Shown here one piece after another: positions 22,360-33,009 of a stretch of DNA of 64,000 nt. This stretch comes from Jacaranda mimosifolia (taxonomy: Eukaryota; Streptophyta; Magnoliopsida; Lamiales; Bignoniaceae). Made by a program: the position numbers and the translations under genes. Numbering within the stretch: position 1 is the stretch's first letter; each line of letters begins with the position of its first letter. The notes under the pieces are model-generated. The model saw nothing but the letters and a program-made list of their open reading frames with translations, made no database searches and was not told the DNA's origin. The stretch covers positions 6,293,001 to 6,357,000 of the forward strand of contig CM032127.1 in NCBI GenBank assembly GCA_018894105.1. Direction: 5' to 3'.

Positions 22360-22531
22360 CTGCTTTTGAGGCACTGAAAAGCGCCTCAAAAGCAGCTGAA
22401 GACAGTGCCTTTTCAGGCGTTGTCTTAAGTAGTACCTAGAAAAGGCAAGCACGGGGTGCTTGCATTTTCCAGATGCTTGATCAGCGCATGAAAAAGTCAC
22501 TGATGTCAGCCCTAACGAGGGCTGACATCAG
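22360..22531. repeat. Cluster of perfect hairpins in the MULE
   Basis: Perfect inverted arms CTGCTTTTGAGGC (22360-22372) and GCCTCAAAAGCAG (22383-22395); GCAAGCA/TGCTTGC at about 22446-22464; and CTGATGTCAGCCCT (22500-22513) with AGGGCTGACATCAG (22518-22531) around a 4-base loop. A decayed version of the last hairpin is at about 31484-31514. The island is GC-rich against its surroundings. Confidence 0.75.
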
Positions 22532-22880
22532 CACAATATTTAAAAATATATATTATTTTAAAATATATATTTTTATGAAAAATAAATAAAATTAAATTTG
22601 AGTAGTAAGTATGATATTATTATAATTTAATTTAGAATATGTTATTTTATATTTAAAATTTGAATAAATAATTTTTTAAAAATAAAAAATGAGCCCAAAG
22701 CACTTTAGATTTTTTATAAATTAACTATTTAATAAAATTCAAGTATTTGAAGAATGTTTCTATTTTTGTTTTAGTGTTAGTTTTTATTTTCAGTACAAAT
22801 GTGCATAATCTTTATTAATTTACATTCAAAATATATATAGATGATGATACAGTTATTTTGTTTTCCTTTTGTTTTGTAGG

Positions 22881-25300
22881 ATGGATACCGCAAATGTGTA
22901 TGCTCCACGTGATCCGACAGTTCTACACATGCAATCTACTCATCGATCAGAAGATGTATTTTGCTGGGGATGTCGACACCACTCTTGTAGTGAGACGAGG
23001 AGATAATTCATTTTAGAATGTCATAAGTCATGAAGAGCTACATGTCCGGGTTTTAAATTTGTTACTTGAGATGAGATTCTATGGTGTATATAGCACTTTG
23101 ATATTGATCTACACTTTATCACGACTTTAGTGGAGAGATTACACCTTCCATTTTCCTGTTGGAGAGGTTACAGTTACACTTCAAAACATGGTTGTCATAT
23201 GGGGCTTACCAGTACAAGGTCGGCCTATTACTGGTGTAGACTCTAATTTGAAGGTTGAGGAATGTCAGGATTATTGTGAGCATTATCTTAGTCTTAGGCC
23301 TACCAAACAATGATTTATGGGATCTCACCTCCATTTGACAGTTATTGCCATGCACATTCACAACCACCGTATTACAAATAATTTAGAGGTTGAACAAATT
23401 GCACATGCATGTGCATTAGTACTTTTAGAAGGTGTTATGTGCCCAGATTTTTCAGGTAATGCAGTACCGTTAGTGTACTTGAAGCACTTTGAAAATATTC
23501 GTGATGTTCGTAACTTCAGTTGGATAAGTGATGTTTTGTCATTCTTGTACCACGAGCTATGCACTACATGCCAGCGGGGGAAACTTAATATTGGAGGAGC
23601 GACAAAACTACTACATGTGAAAATGAACATATTTAATAAATATTACATTGATGATTTTTATTGTTATATGTCCCTTAATCACTTGTTCACTTGTAGATTT
23701 GGGCATGGTCTGGATTAGAACTCTAGCACCTATAGGTCTAATACCCTGCATTACTATAGAACCATGGGTAATTGATGACCATGAACTGCCAAAGCCTCCA
23801 TTTAGTGCTCGGTAATATAAGCTCAATTGTGATTTTGTAGTCATTCCTAATAATACATGTATCATAAATTAATTTGTAGCTTATATGTGTAGGTGGATAC
23901 AGTATTTCTCCTTTACACATACTGTAAGTCACTCTGTACAGATTATGCAATCCATACTTGATAGAATGTCAGCACATAAGGTAACTATATATATATATTG
24001 TTATGATATTAAAAATAAGTATATTTTCATTTGAATATGACTTAAGTGCTTTATATGAAGCTTATATGGCAGTCATATGCAATATATTCGCCCGATATTC
24101 AAAATTTACCTCTTGGGTGTGCCCCAGAACTTTGGACCACAGCTTGTCCATTGATCAACTATGCTATCGTTTAGATACATCATCCTGAACGGGTTCTAAG
24201 ACAGTTTGGCATGATCCAAAATATTTCTCTAGTACCAGGAAAATGTAGTTTACGATTACACGATATATCCCGTAGAGGTCGTGCTGGTACAGATTGGCAT
24301 GCATACCATACCTTTTATGTTTCTCAACAGGATAATATAGATCAACTAGTTGTTCAACAACCCAACATCATGGGATCTGAATCTACGGATGTTGGATACA
24401 TGGCATGGTATGATCGGATCACACGTTGAGTTATATCACCATCCTACACAGGCATAAACATAGGATATCATCCAGTTGATCCACGTGCATGGCATGATGT
24501 GGTATGTATACAATTCTACCGTAGGAGACTATAATATGATATTGATTTTTTACAATTAAGATTACTTAACATTAAATCATTTGTTTTGCACATTGCAATA
24601 TGATAGAATGCAAAACCTAGTACTCAGTTGTGATTCTACTATCGATGAGTTGAAATTACATCCTGGAATCAGTTTAGAGACCAAACTAGATCGATTGCTG
24701 AAGAGGTGTCGGATATAGCTGCGCGACAATATCCATTCGAAGTGCCGCAACAACCAGATGCTCCACAACAAGAGGCAAGTCAGAGGAGAAATAGGAGAAG
24801 ACAAAGGCACATCATTAGATCTAGCAGCTCAATAGAGGGTGATTCACACTTGAACACGAGCAGTGCTTCGTCTATTGGAGTTGATGTAGCAGGTCCATCG
24901 GTGTCAATCCTGACTTATATTCAGACTACTACATACCTCAACCAGTACAGACTGATGAACTAACACCATTACCTCCATATACATCGATATTCAGTCAATC
25001 GTTCTCCGCGTTAGTAGACACTTGGCCTAAGTTGGGGGTCAACTGGACATAACTATTCAGACCTCGCACCAGCACACCACTCATTCAATGTATCACCAGT
25101 GTCATATCCAAATTTGTTAGGAGCATATCGTGATCGTGCTTCACTGAGCTCTACCACTTCTTCATGATAGAATTTTAATTTGAGTGAGGAAGAAAGGCAA
25201 CAAAGAATACATATAATCATGCACGAGATGAAGGGGTCGAAGGTAACGAAGAAATGAGACTCGACGTGCGGGCACAGGGGAGCACTATTAGAGTTTGATT
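22881..25300 (+). pseudogene. Plant mobile domain (PMD, aminotransferase-like) gene carried by the MULE
   Basis: The ATG at 22881 follows a splice-acceptor-like TTTTGTAG. Pieces in several frames match the PMD fold (PF10536; MAIN/MAIL family and PP7-long form relatives): FHFPVGEVTVTLQNMVVIWG and LPVQGRPITG near 23150-23235, then LLEGVMCPDFSGN and FLYHELCTTCQRG (23425-23590). Later come a tryptophan-rich WAWSRIRTLAP-like exon (about 23700), RWIQYFSFTH (23890), and HHPERVLRQFGMIQ with DISRRGRAGTDWHAYH (24180-24310). A basic, low-complexity tail follows. Frameshifts and stops (for example at 23016, 23311, 24166) disable it. Known PMD genes occur both as host genes acting in nuclear silencing or phosphatase complexes and as transposon cargo; here position inside the MULE favours cargo. 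The 3' end is uncertain. Confidence 0.8.
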
Positions 25301-25512
25301 GTGTGAGTTATTTTCCTAAAATTGTATTAATTTAAAAGAACCAGCTGCTATATGAATATTTATGTTGTTCACTAAAATATTTACCATAATGCTTATGTTA
25401 AATTATAATAAATGGAAGGATATAACTGAAGCAATTGCAATTAAGTTAATGTATAGCATATAAAAATAGCAAATATAATAAAAATAGATAAACACAAGAC
25501 ATAAATGAAAGT

Positions 25513-25971
25513 CTAGTTATTCTCCTCATCAGACATCTCAACATCTGATCAATAAATAGAACTTTCATTGAGTACCCATCGACATCTTGCTTCGTTGAGT
25601 AACCCTGATGAAATATAGTTTCTTGCTATTTGTTGAAAGTGGACACGAGATGTATGCATAGCCATCCTATTATTTTCTTCACATATGTGATTAAGAGCTA
25701 TCGTCTGTTCTTGTGGTGTGCCTTGGGGCATGGTAATGGCTTTTCGTCGAGGACAACGAATACCAAGCTAACGACAATCTATGACAAAGCCTTCTTGTTC
25801 ATATACACGGCGACGTCATTCCTCTTCTATTGTTGCTAAGTATGTTGAAGAGTATATTTAATTTGGATCTAATGAGTAACAATAATCATCATCCAAGAGC
25901 CAACTACGACCTATGGCATGAAAAATATCACCAGGAGTATAATATAATTTTAGTGCTCTGAATGGCTCCAT
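25513..25971 (-). pseudogene. Small unknown MULE gene, copy A (minus)
   Basis: A 153-codon frame from ATG at 25971 to TAG at 25513, with four internal stops. The central and C-terminal part (LGIRCPRRKAITMPQGTPQE, ALNHICEENN, final SDVEMSDEENN) parallels copy B at 26360-26785 (LGVQIPRRSLLSIPRNGEEK, ARIRKENN, final ISDEDD). The shared frame and divergent sequence suggest an old protein-coding paralogue rather than chance. Function unknown; I recognise no domain. Predicted features: basic middle, acidic tail, no membrane segment. It is divergent from copy B with a 388-base gap. Confidence 0.55.
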
Positions 25972-26359
25972 TTTAATGAACTAATTAAACTTGTTAGAAT
26001 CTACATATTTATAGATAATGTAACTAGGTCATTGAATAATTCAGGCGTGAAATAAGAGTGAATAGTTAACAGTAATAGTGTACGCACTCTTTTGTCATTT
26101 AGTGAAATGTGAATAGTCTTTCATGCAGTAATAGTGTGCGTACTCTTTTGTTGACTAAATAGTGAACAGTAATAATGTACAAAAACTTGGCAGAGCATGA
26201 TTATTTTAATGTCACATAGAAACAAAATTGTGCAGTGTCATGATTATATAATATTCTAACCAATATGGCTATATTTACAAATTCCTCTTATAAATGCATA
26301 ACCCACAATTCACATACCTTGAACATATTTAGAGTTTTATCTTTTAGAATTGAACTCAA
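25972..26359. promoter_or_regulatory. Divergent intergenic region between small MULE genes A and B
   Basis: Contains repeated blocks AGTAATAGTGT(A/G)CG(C/T)ACTCTTTTG, AATAGTGAACAGTAATA and GTGAATAGTCTTTCATGCA at 26040-26180. A related GTGAATAGCCTTTCATGCA copy lies at 27411-27429. It is placed as a bidirectional promoter, which is inference from gene orientation. Confidence 0.4.
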
Positions 26360-26785
26360 ATGGGAGATGATCCATTTTTTGAGCGTGAATACAAATGGTT
26401 ATTGAGAGAAAGAAATGATGACTATCTATAACTTTATTATCAAGATCCAGTAAAATATTATTGTGGACTCCGGAGGGACTACGCATATAGAGTAAATGAA
26501 TCTGAGGAGTTGGTACGTGATTTGCAAAGCCTTGGTGTGCAAATTCCACGACGTAGCTTACTGTCAATACCAAGGAATGGAGAAGAAAAATATACAATAG
26601 CTGTTGCAAGAATAAGAAAAGAAAACAACATAATGCTTATGCGTCGTTGCAGGTATCTCATGCTCGAACTAGCAGAAGAAGTCACTTTTGCACGAGGGCA
26701 AAGATTCAAAAGGCGTGAGATTCATAATGTACTTAATCATCCAGACTATAAGTCTAATTATCATATTTCTGATGAAGATGATTAA
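26360..26785 (+). pseudogene. Small unknown MULE gene, copy B (plus)
   Basis: ATG at 26360 gives MGDDPFFEREYKWLLRERND, a single in-frame stop at 26429, then a continuous frame to TAA at 26785: about 141 residues in all. The second half is rich in charged residues (LRRDYAYRVNESEELVRDLQ, ARIRKENNIMLMRRCRYLM) and ends in the acidic ISDEDD. It is homologous to copy A and is the parent of the deleted minus-strand copy at 30823-30921. Only one stop over 142 codons suggests recent loss, or a stop tolerated or removed by splicing. No known domain was recognised; annotating it as a DNA-binding accessory factor would be speculation. Confidence 0.6.
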
Positions 26786-27792
26786 CATCATGTATCATTT
26801 CTATTGTTCGCAATTTTAAAGTTCTAATTTGCATATCAACTATGTGATTGCAAGGTATAGAGAATATTGACTGACTTATAACGCTATATGTATTTAATTT
26901 TGATGTGTGCACCATATTACAAATGATACTTAACTAAATTTATGATTTGTTAAGTTTGATAAAAAAAAAAAAATCACAGAACATAAACCATAAATTACAA
27001 ACTTGGCACAATCATTCAGATTTAACATTTTCATTATTTGTTGTTTGTTTCGTTTAATAAATGGATCTAAATTTTTTTATTATTTAACTTAAATACGTAA
27101 TAAAAAAATAGAACAAAAAAAGAACAAAAAGTGTGCCTGCAAGCCACGCCTTTTTTTAATTCTTCAATTAATTGACACACGTGGCCACCTTTCTTCAAGC
27201 CTTCAATTTTGCCCTACCAAGTAATTGATACGCGTGGCCACCCTTGTTCAAGCCTTAAATTTTGCCCTACTGATTAATTGATACGCATGGCTACCTTTCT
27301 TCAAGCCTTCAATTACTGAGAAAAACTATTCAGTGTATTATCTCTTCCATTGTTTTGTCATTCAACCAGACAAATTAAATGAATAGTTCAGGCTTTTCAT
27401 TCAGTGAAATGTGAATAGCCTTTCATGCAAAGTGGTTGTCAATCATAAATTAATTTTATTGAGAAACACTATTTAGTGTATTGTTTATGCATTGTTTTCT
27501 CATTCAACCTGACAAATTAACTTTTGTCATTCAAGCGTGAGAAAAGGGTGAAATGTGATTCATACAAAAAAGGGTGAAATGTGATCTTCACTTTTTGTAG
27601 CTTAAATATAAGTGTTGGACCAATACTTGTAGGCACAAAAATGAAGAAGTGTGTGAAAAAAGAAAGATTTGAGAGGAAAGCAAAAAAGAGGAGTGGAAAA
27701 AAGTAGGAAAAAAAAAAGATCAAGTGAAGAAAAAGAGAGAAAGGAAAAAATTTTGCGGAACACGAATAGCCACTAACATTATTCTTGCACCC
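26786..27792. other. MULE spacer before the transposase
   Basis: AT-rich, with the tandem array described separately and purine-rich sequence at 27640-27750 that yields a poly-basic ORF start; I place the transposase start later, at 27793. No other gene seen. Confidence 0.45.
27170..27320 (+). repeat. 53-bp tandem repeat, three copies
   Basis: Units start at 27170, 27223 and 27276 with AATTGA(C/T)AC(A/G)C(G/A)TGGC and continue CCTTTCTTCAAGCCTTCAA. Spacing is exactly 53 bases between starts. It contains the CACGTGG/CGCGTGG type core. Confidence 0.85.
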
Positions 27793-30509
27793 ATGGCGGA
27801 CATAAACATGATACACATTATGGTATACATTGGAGGAAAGATTGCAAGGGACTCTGATTGTGTGAGTTATGATCGTCTTGCATATGGAAATATAACACTC
27901 TCCCATTTAGCAACATTCTTTGAGTTATTGTCAAAGTTATATGAAGTATTGGGCTATAATAACCAATACTTCTTAAAAATTTTGGCAAAGATTTATTTGG
28001 ATAAGGAGGCTCGCATATCAACAATCGTGCAAGTGAAAAATGACATTAATTTGTCAAACTTATTGGATCTGAGGGCTAGCATGAATAGTGTCGAGCTCTT
28101 CGTCAAAGTTGAACCAATACGCCCTAATAATATGCAAGGCATGTCATTGCAAGGAGAGCATGGATTCTACATGTCACTTTTGATGCAATATCCTTTGGGC
28201 GGTACTTCTACACCTCACCAAAATCTATTGGGAGAAGACTAATTTGCCACTCAATTTAGTGGCGAATATGGGCATACAATTCCATACATAAAGGTAGGGA
28301 TTCCTGACTTTCCCACCGTAACAGATGGCTTTACAAACTTTAGGCTCCATGATATTTATGGTGGTGGTTCTACATCTCGTTAAGAACCTAATGTTGGTCC
28401 TTCTACTTCTCATTGAGAATATTCGGGAGGACACCGATATGAGCTTGAGAGCCGACATGCAGACCATAGCTCCTCTGAACCATATGAGATAATTTCTGTA
28501 ATCGAGAGCTTAGTGATTCAGAGCCCAACGATTATGACACGGATGAAGTAGCCGATGATGCCAATGAATAGCTTATACCACCACATGGTAAAGGAACCTC
28601 TAATCAAGCACAAGTAGTTAGGGAACCAACAATGCTCTCTACAGCCGATCAATCACACTTGTATCCAATCATTCTATTCTTCTCCACAATAGAAAAATAT
28701 CTACTCAGAGACTCTGTGGATATTCCATCTGGAGCGTATGGGGGTTATTATGACAGTAGCCGCGGAAAGCTTGAGATAGGCATAGTTTTTAAAGATAAGA
28801 AGCAATTTAAGGATGTTGTCAAGGATTTCTCAATACGTGTTGCTAGACGAGAATATCGCGTTGTTCAGAGTACAACAAAGTTGTGGAAAGTGGTGTGCAA
28901 ACTAGGGTGTTCATGGAGTGTCAGGGCAATTCTTAAAGAACATATAGGACTGTGGAAGATTACAAAGTATGGGGGCCCTCATACTTGTTTGATGAATGAA
29001 GTTTCGGTTGATCATAGAAACTTAAGTCAAGATATGATCGCTATGGACTTGTTGGGAAATGTTCATGATGACCTAGCATATAAGATAAAGAATGTGCATC
29101 AAAATATCAAGGATAAATATGGATGCAAAATCTCATATGCCAATGCATGGAATGCATTGAAACGTGCAAAGGAGTGCCTTCTTGGGATATGGGAGAGTTC
29201 AGTAAGAGTGTTACCCAAGTATATGGGAGCTCTCCAAAAGTGGAATCCAGACACCATTGTTGAGTGGGAACATCAACGAACAGGCATACCAAGGCAGAAA
29301 ATGTTGAAGTATGTGTTTTGGGCCTTCAAACTGTGTATTGATGGGTTTAAACATTACCTCAAAGTTATAAATGTGGATGGAACTCATTTATATACGAAAT
29401 ATAGACACAAGATATTGATTGCGGTAGCTATGGATGCAAATCAACAAGTTATGTCGTTGGTTTTTGCAATTGTCGATGAAGAAACCTTTTTATCTTGGAA
29501 ATGGTTTTTAGAGATGTTGTCTAAGCATATCGTCAGAGGGATGGAAGGCGTGTGCCTAATTTCTGATCAACACCGTGGCCTCTTATCTGTTGTTAAATGC
29601 ATACCTAGTTTCACCACCCCTCGTGGAGTATATTGATTTTGTCTAAGGCATGTCTGTTCTAACTTCAACAAACATTTCAAAAATGTTCAATTGAAGGATT
29701 TATGTTGGAAAGTCGGTGATGCAGTCTAGATTCAAAAATTTGATAAGCATATGAGGAAAATAAGAGAAACTAATGAGAATGCCCATTCATATTTGCAAAA
29801 CATTGATAAAGCTCAATGGACATTCTGCCATGATGGAGGATGGCGTTGTGGTATTCTAACTACGAACATGTCTGAGTGTTTCAATGGGATACTGAAGGGT
29901 GCTCGTCGACTGCCAATTACAGCTATTATGCAACAGACATTCTCTCGTTGTGTCAAACTATTCCTTGATCGTATGACTAAAGCCCATAATATAATGCAAA
30001 AGCAACAACCGTGGGCTGATTATGCATATAATATATATTCCAACTGGCAGCACCACTCTGTTGAGCACATTTTTCAAAAGTTTGACTACACTCAACAATC
30101 AGCTTCAATCATAATGTGGATGCACAAAGGTCAGGGAAATCATGTGCAAGTTTTCAAACTTATGAGACGTGAGTGCTCATGTGGAAAATGGGCTGAACTT
30201 GGTATTCCATGCTCACATGTGATGAGTGCATGCCAACATTTTGGAATTAACGTTGCAGTTGTCAAGCCATATTACAATCTTAAATATTACTTGGTAACAT
30301 ATCAAGGGAGCTTTGAGCCAATATAGGGCAAAGATTATTGGGATGAATCTAATTTTGAGCTAGTCCATAATCCAACTCATAGAGAGAGACGTGTTGCACT
30401 AAGGGATCGCACTACTCGGATCCAAAATGAAATCAATTGGCCCCAAGTAGGCGCGAGACAACTAGCCCACCGTCAAGCCCAAGCCCAAGCCCAAGCCCAA
30501 CATACTTGA
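27793..30509 (+). pseudogene. MULE transposase (MuDR-type, with SWIM zinc finger), degraded
   Basis: ATG at 27793 opens an N-terminal segment (MADINMIHIMVYIGGK...). After stops and a frame change (28240-28600) the main part begins near 28632: a MuDR DNA-binding-like region with FKDKKQFKDVVKDFSIR and the CKLGCSWSVRA zinc-binding block. The MULE catalytic domain follows: first Asp in INVDGTHLY (about 29370), second in LISDQHRG (about 29565), Glu in TTNMSECFNGILKGAR (about 29875). A SWIM zinc finger ECSCGKWAELGIPCSHVMSA (about 30170-30230) comes next. The frame runs past stops at 29634, 29728 and 30324 to a Gln-Ala repeat tail ending at 30509. The enzyme would bind the terminal repeats and cut both ends in the nucleus. 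All catalytic residues are readable, but the frame is broken. Confidence 0.9.
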
Positions 30510-31557
30510 TTCTTTCAACTTTGTAATTCGGGCTTATTCTTTTATGTTTTTCCTTTGTATCATACTTCATGAATAATAAAATTGGTGAAAATTTTCAAAA
30601 ATTTCAGGCAGTTGTGACTTTTGTTACATTTCACTTACATACTTAAAGAATAAATCCCACACATTGTTCTTTAATTAAGTGGTGAATATTACATATTAGA
30701 CGCATAAAAATAAAATATATCTAGCATTATAAGCCAATATTCCGGCTCTATCTTAGGAAGTAGTTGAAATGCAAATTTGAACTTTAATGAGTAACAAGAA
30801 TTAATAAAAATGATACATGATATTAATCATTTTCATCCGAAATGCATTGGCATTGACAATGAACTTTTATTTCTATCAATAATCATGTGTATCCACGCTA
30901 AAAAAATGGATCATCTCCCATTTTTGAGTTCAAATCTGAAAGATGAAATAAAACATTGATGAAGTAATGTGAATTGTGGCTTACGTATTTATTAGTGGAA
31001 TATGTAATAAAATCGAGTACGTAAAAATATTATGTGATAGTTTCACATGTCATAATAATAATCTACCTTGAAATTACAAGCATCATTTAATGATTACAAG
31101 ATATGATAATTCTTGATTAATGTATTAATATATAATCATGTACTGTGGTTTTACATGCCTATTTTGGCCAAGGTTATAATATTACAAGCATCCCTTCATG
31201 AGTTAATATATTACATCAATTGAAGTAAGCACAGAGTATAGTAGATTTATAGATATATACCTCAATCACTTGAATTTTATCAAATAGTAAATTTAAAAAA
31301 TATTTTAAAAATTTATACTACATAATTAGGGGTCACTTTTAATATTTTGAAAAAAAATTAATTTTTCAAATTTTAAATATAAAATAAGATATTGTAAATT
31401 AAGTTTTTATAATATAACTTTTATTACTCTAAAATAAATAAAAACTATTTTTTAATAAATATAATATACACACAATATTAAGCCTGATGTCAGCCTTAAC
31501 AAATGTTGACGTCAGTCGATGAAACATCCTTTAAAAAAATAAATTCAGCAAATAAAT
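30510..31557. other. MULE right subterminal region
   Basis: AT-rich; a polyadenylation-like AATAAA cluster is near 30570. It contains the small-gene relic and, at about 31300-31510, sequence inverted relative to 22490-22690. No intact gene. Confidence 0.5.
30823..30921 (-). pseudogene. Small unknown MULE gene, deleted copy C (minus)
   Basis: From ATG at 30921 the minus strand reads MGDDPFF, a stop, then LLIEIK and ends ISDEND at 30823. It joins the first 20-odd codons of copy B to its last six; about 110 codons of the middle are gone. Flanks on both sides (for example GCCACAATTCACAT upstream) also match copy B, so a whole locus was duplicated in inverted orientation and then shrank. Confidence 0.7.
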
Positions 31558-31858
31558 TAAAAAACAAATTAAATTAAACCAAGTCCAAGAGGACTTCTTG
31601 GCTACTTTAAAAAAAAAAAATCCCCAAGAGGCGTGTAATGTCATCCGCCATGCAAGAGGCATGGCTACTCTTGTGATTTAAAAAAAAAATTGCTTCCCCG
31701 AGAGGCATGGCTTGCAGCCACGCCTCTCATTTGTTTATTAAAAAAAAAATCAGTGGGACTTAAAGGCATGGATGCCTTACACTAGTTTTACAAACTCTCC
31801 ACAACTGTGCTAGTTTTGTAAAAGTTCCACAAAAGTGTATTATTTTTATAAACTGGCC
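31558..31858 (-). repeat. MULE right terminal inverted repeat
   Basis: Mirrors 21087-21400, ending AAACTGGCC at 31858 before the target duplicate CAACGTTGA. Confidence 0.85.
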
Positions 31859-31867
31859 CAACGTTGA

Positions 31868-32220
31868 ACTCTCTGTTGCTCATTCATTAAAGTTATATAA
31901 TATTTTCATATGAAAATGTAATAATTATCAGTTATGAGTTGATCATAATAAAGATTAGCTATAAAAGTATTTGCTTCGCATTAGAGTAGATCAATTTTGT
32001 GATTAAAGTGATGAATTTTTAGCATTAGTTATTAATTGATCGTAAATAATGACTTAATATTTTTGTGCTAAACTATAGATTAGGTACCTCTTTAGACAAA
32101 TATCTAATTTGAGCCTGATACGAAAAATTAAGACTTCAAGGGTAAAAAAATAAAAATAAAAATGGCTTGGCCCGATCATTCAGTAATAAATGAATAAAAA
32201 GACCGGAAAATCCAATCAAC
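31868..32220. other. P450-2 tail remnant and unique spacer
   Basis: The first about 20 bases (ACTCTCTGTTGCTCATTCATT) continue the P450-2 exon; the rest of the exon and its 3' flank are deleted. The remaining 330 bases hold no gene. Confidence 0.6.
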
Positions 32221-32223
32221 TAA

Positions 32224-32610
32224 GAGGGTGTTTGGCTAAGTTTATTTAAAACATCTTATAAGCTCCTACATCTTACAAGATATTTTTGGAGCTTATAAGA
32301 TGTTAGATCTTATTTTCAAAATAAGTTGCCGAAGTGTTTTGATAAAATAAGATGTTGGAGCTTATAAGATATTAATAATAGCAATTTCGTAAATAAAATG
32401 GTTAAAAACAAAGGAGCTTGTTAAAATCTTAAAAATAAGTTAGGGTCTCCTTACTTTTTTTAAAAGAGCTTATAAGTTCCTAAAATCTTATTTTAGAATC
32501 TTATAAACTTTTTTTTTTAAAAAAATTTCAAACACTTTTTATCAACTTATAAGCTTTTAAACATCTTATAAAATATTTTGTGGAGCTTATAAGCTCACCC
32601 AAACACCCTC
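32224..32610. mobile_element. Tourist/PIF-Harbinger-like MITE
   Basis: A 387-bp near-palindrome with ends GAGGGTGTTTGGCTAAG and rc GAGGGTGTTTGGGTGAG, flanked by TAA at 32221-32223 and 32611-32613. Internal repeats of GGAGCTTATAAGAT form the stem. Confidence 0.88.
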
Positions 32611-32613
32611 TAA

Positions 32614-33009
32614 GTCTACCAAAAAGAGTATCCAACCACTAGTGGGTTGAAATCTACTAAAGATAAAACACTATAAATACTAAACTCCAAAATCAAACTA
32701 GACATGAGAACTCATTTATAGAAAATTGAGAACTAAGAACTCTCTACATTGCGCTCCAAAGAACAAGAATTCTAAAAATAACTTACTTTCAAAAAGGACC
32801 CTAACTCTGTATAAGAGAAGTGTCAGAGTCCATTCAGGAATTTTCTTTTATTTCCTTTTTTTTCTTTTCCAGAACATTTAGCCTAAGTTCTATTCAGCTG
32901 TAGGTATTTAGGTGCAAGTAACCCAACGCAGCTTGATAGGTTCAAAAGACTTAACCACTAAAGTCGACATTTCTTGAGATTGTGTTTCTAAACACATTAT
33001 TGCTCACTA
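32614..33009. other. Host spacer, paralogous to 38.05-38.2 kb and 63.0-63.9 kb
   Basis: No gene. 32860-33009 matches 38080-38175 and 63050-63085/63802-63870 (CATTTAGCCTA..TTCTATTC, TTATTGCTCAC). It is interrupted at CACTA by a solo LTR. Confidence 0.6.

Larger units (their letters stand above)
21087..31858 (+). mobile_element. Large Mutator-like element (MULE) with PMD cargo
   Basis: Inverted ends GGCTAATTTATTAAAATAAT and rc GGCCAGTTTATAAAAATAAT extend inward through CACAGTTGTGGAGAGTTTG and GC-rich ...GAGGCATGGCT... blocks. They are flanked by a 9-bp duplication. Inside, in order, are a plant-mobile-domain gene, two divergent small genes, a tandem repeat, a MULE transposase and a shrunken third small gene. 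Both the transposase and the cargo carry stops, so mobility would require help from another copy. Confidence 0.93.
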
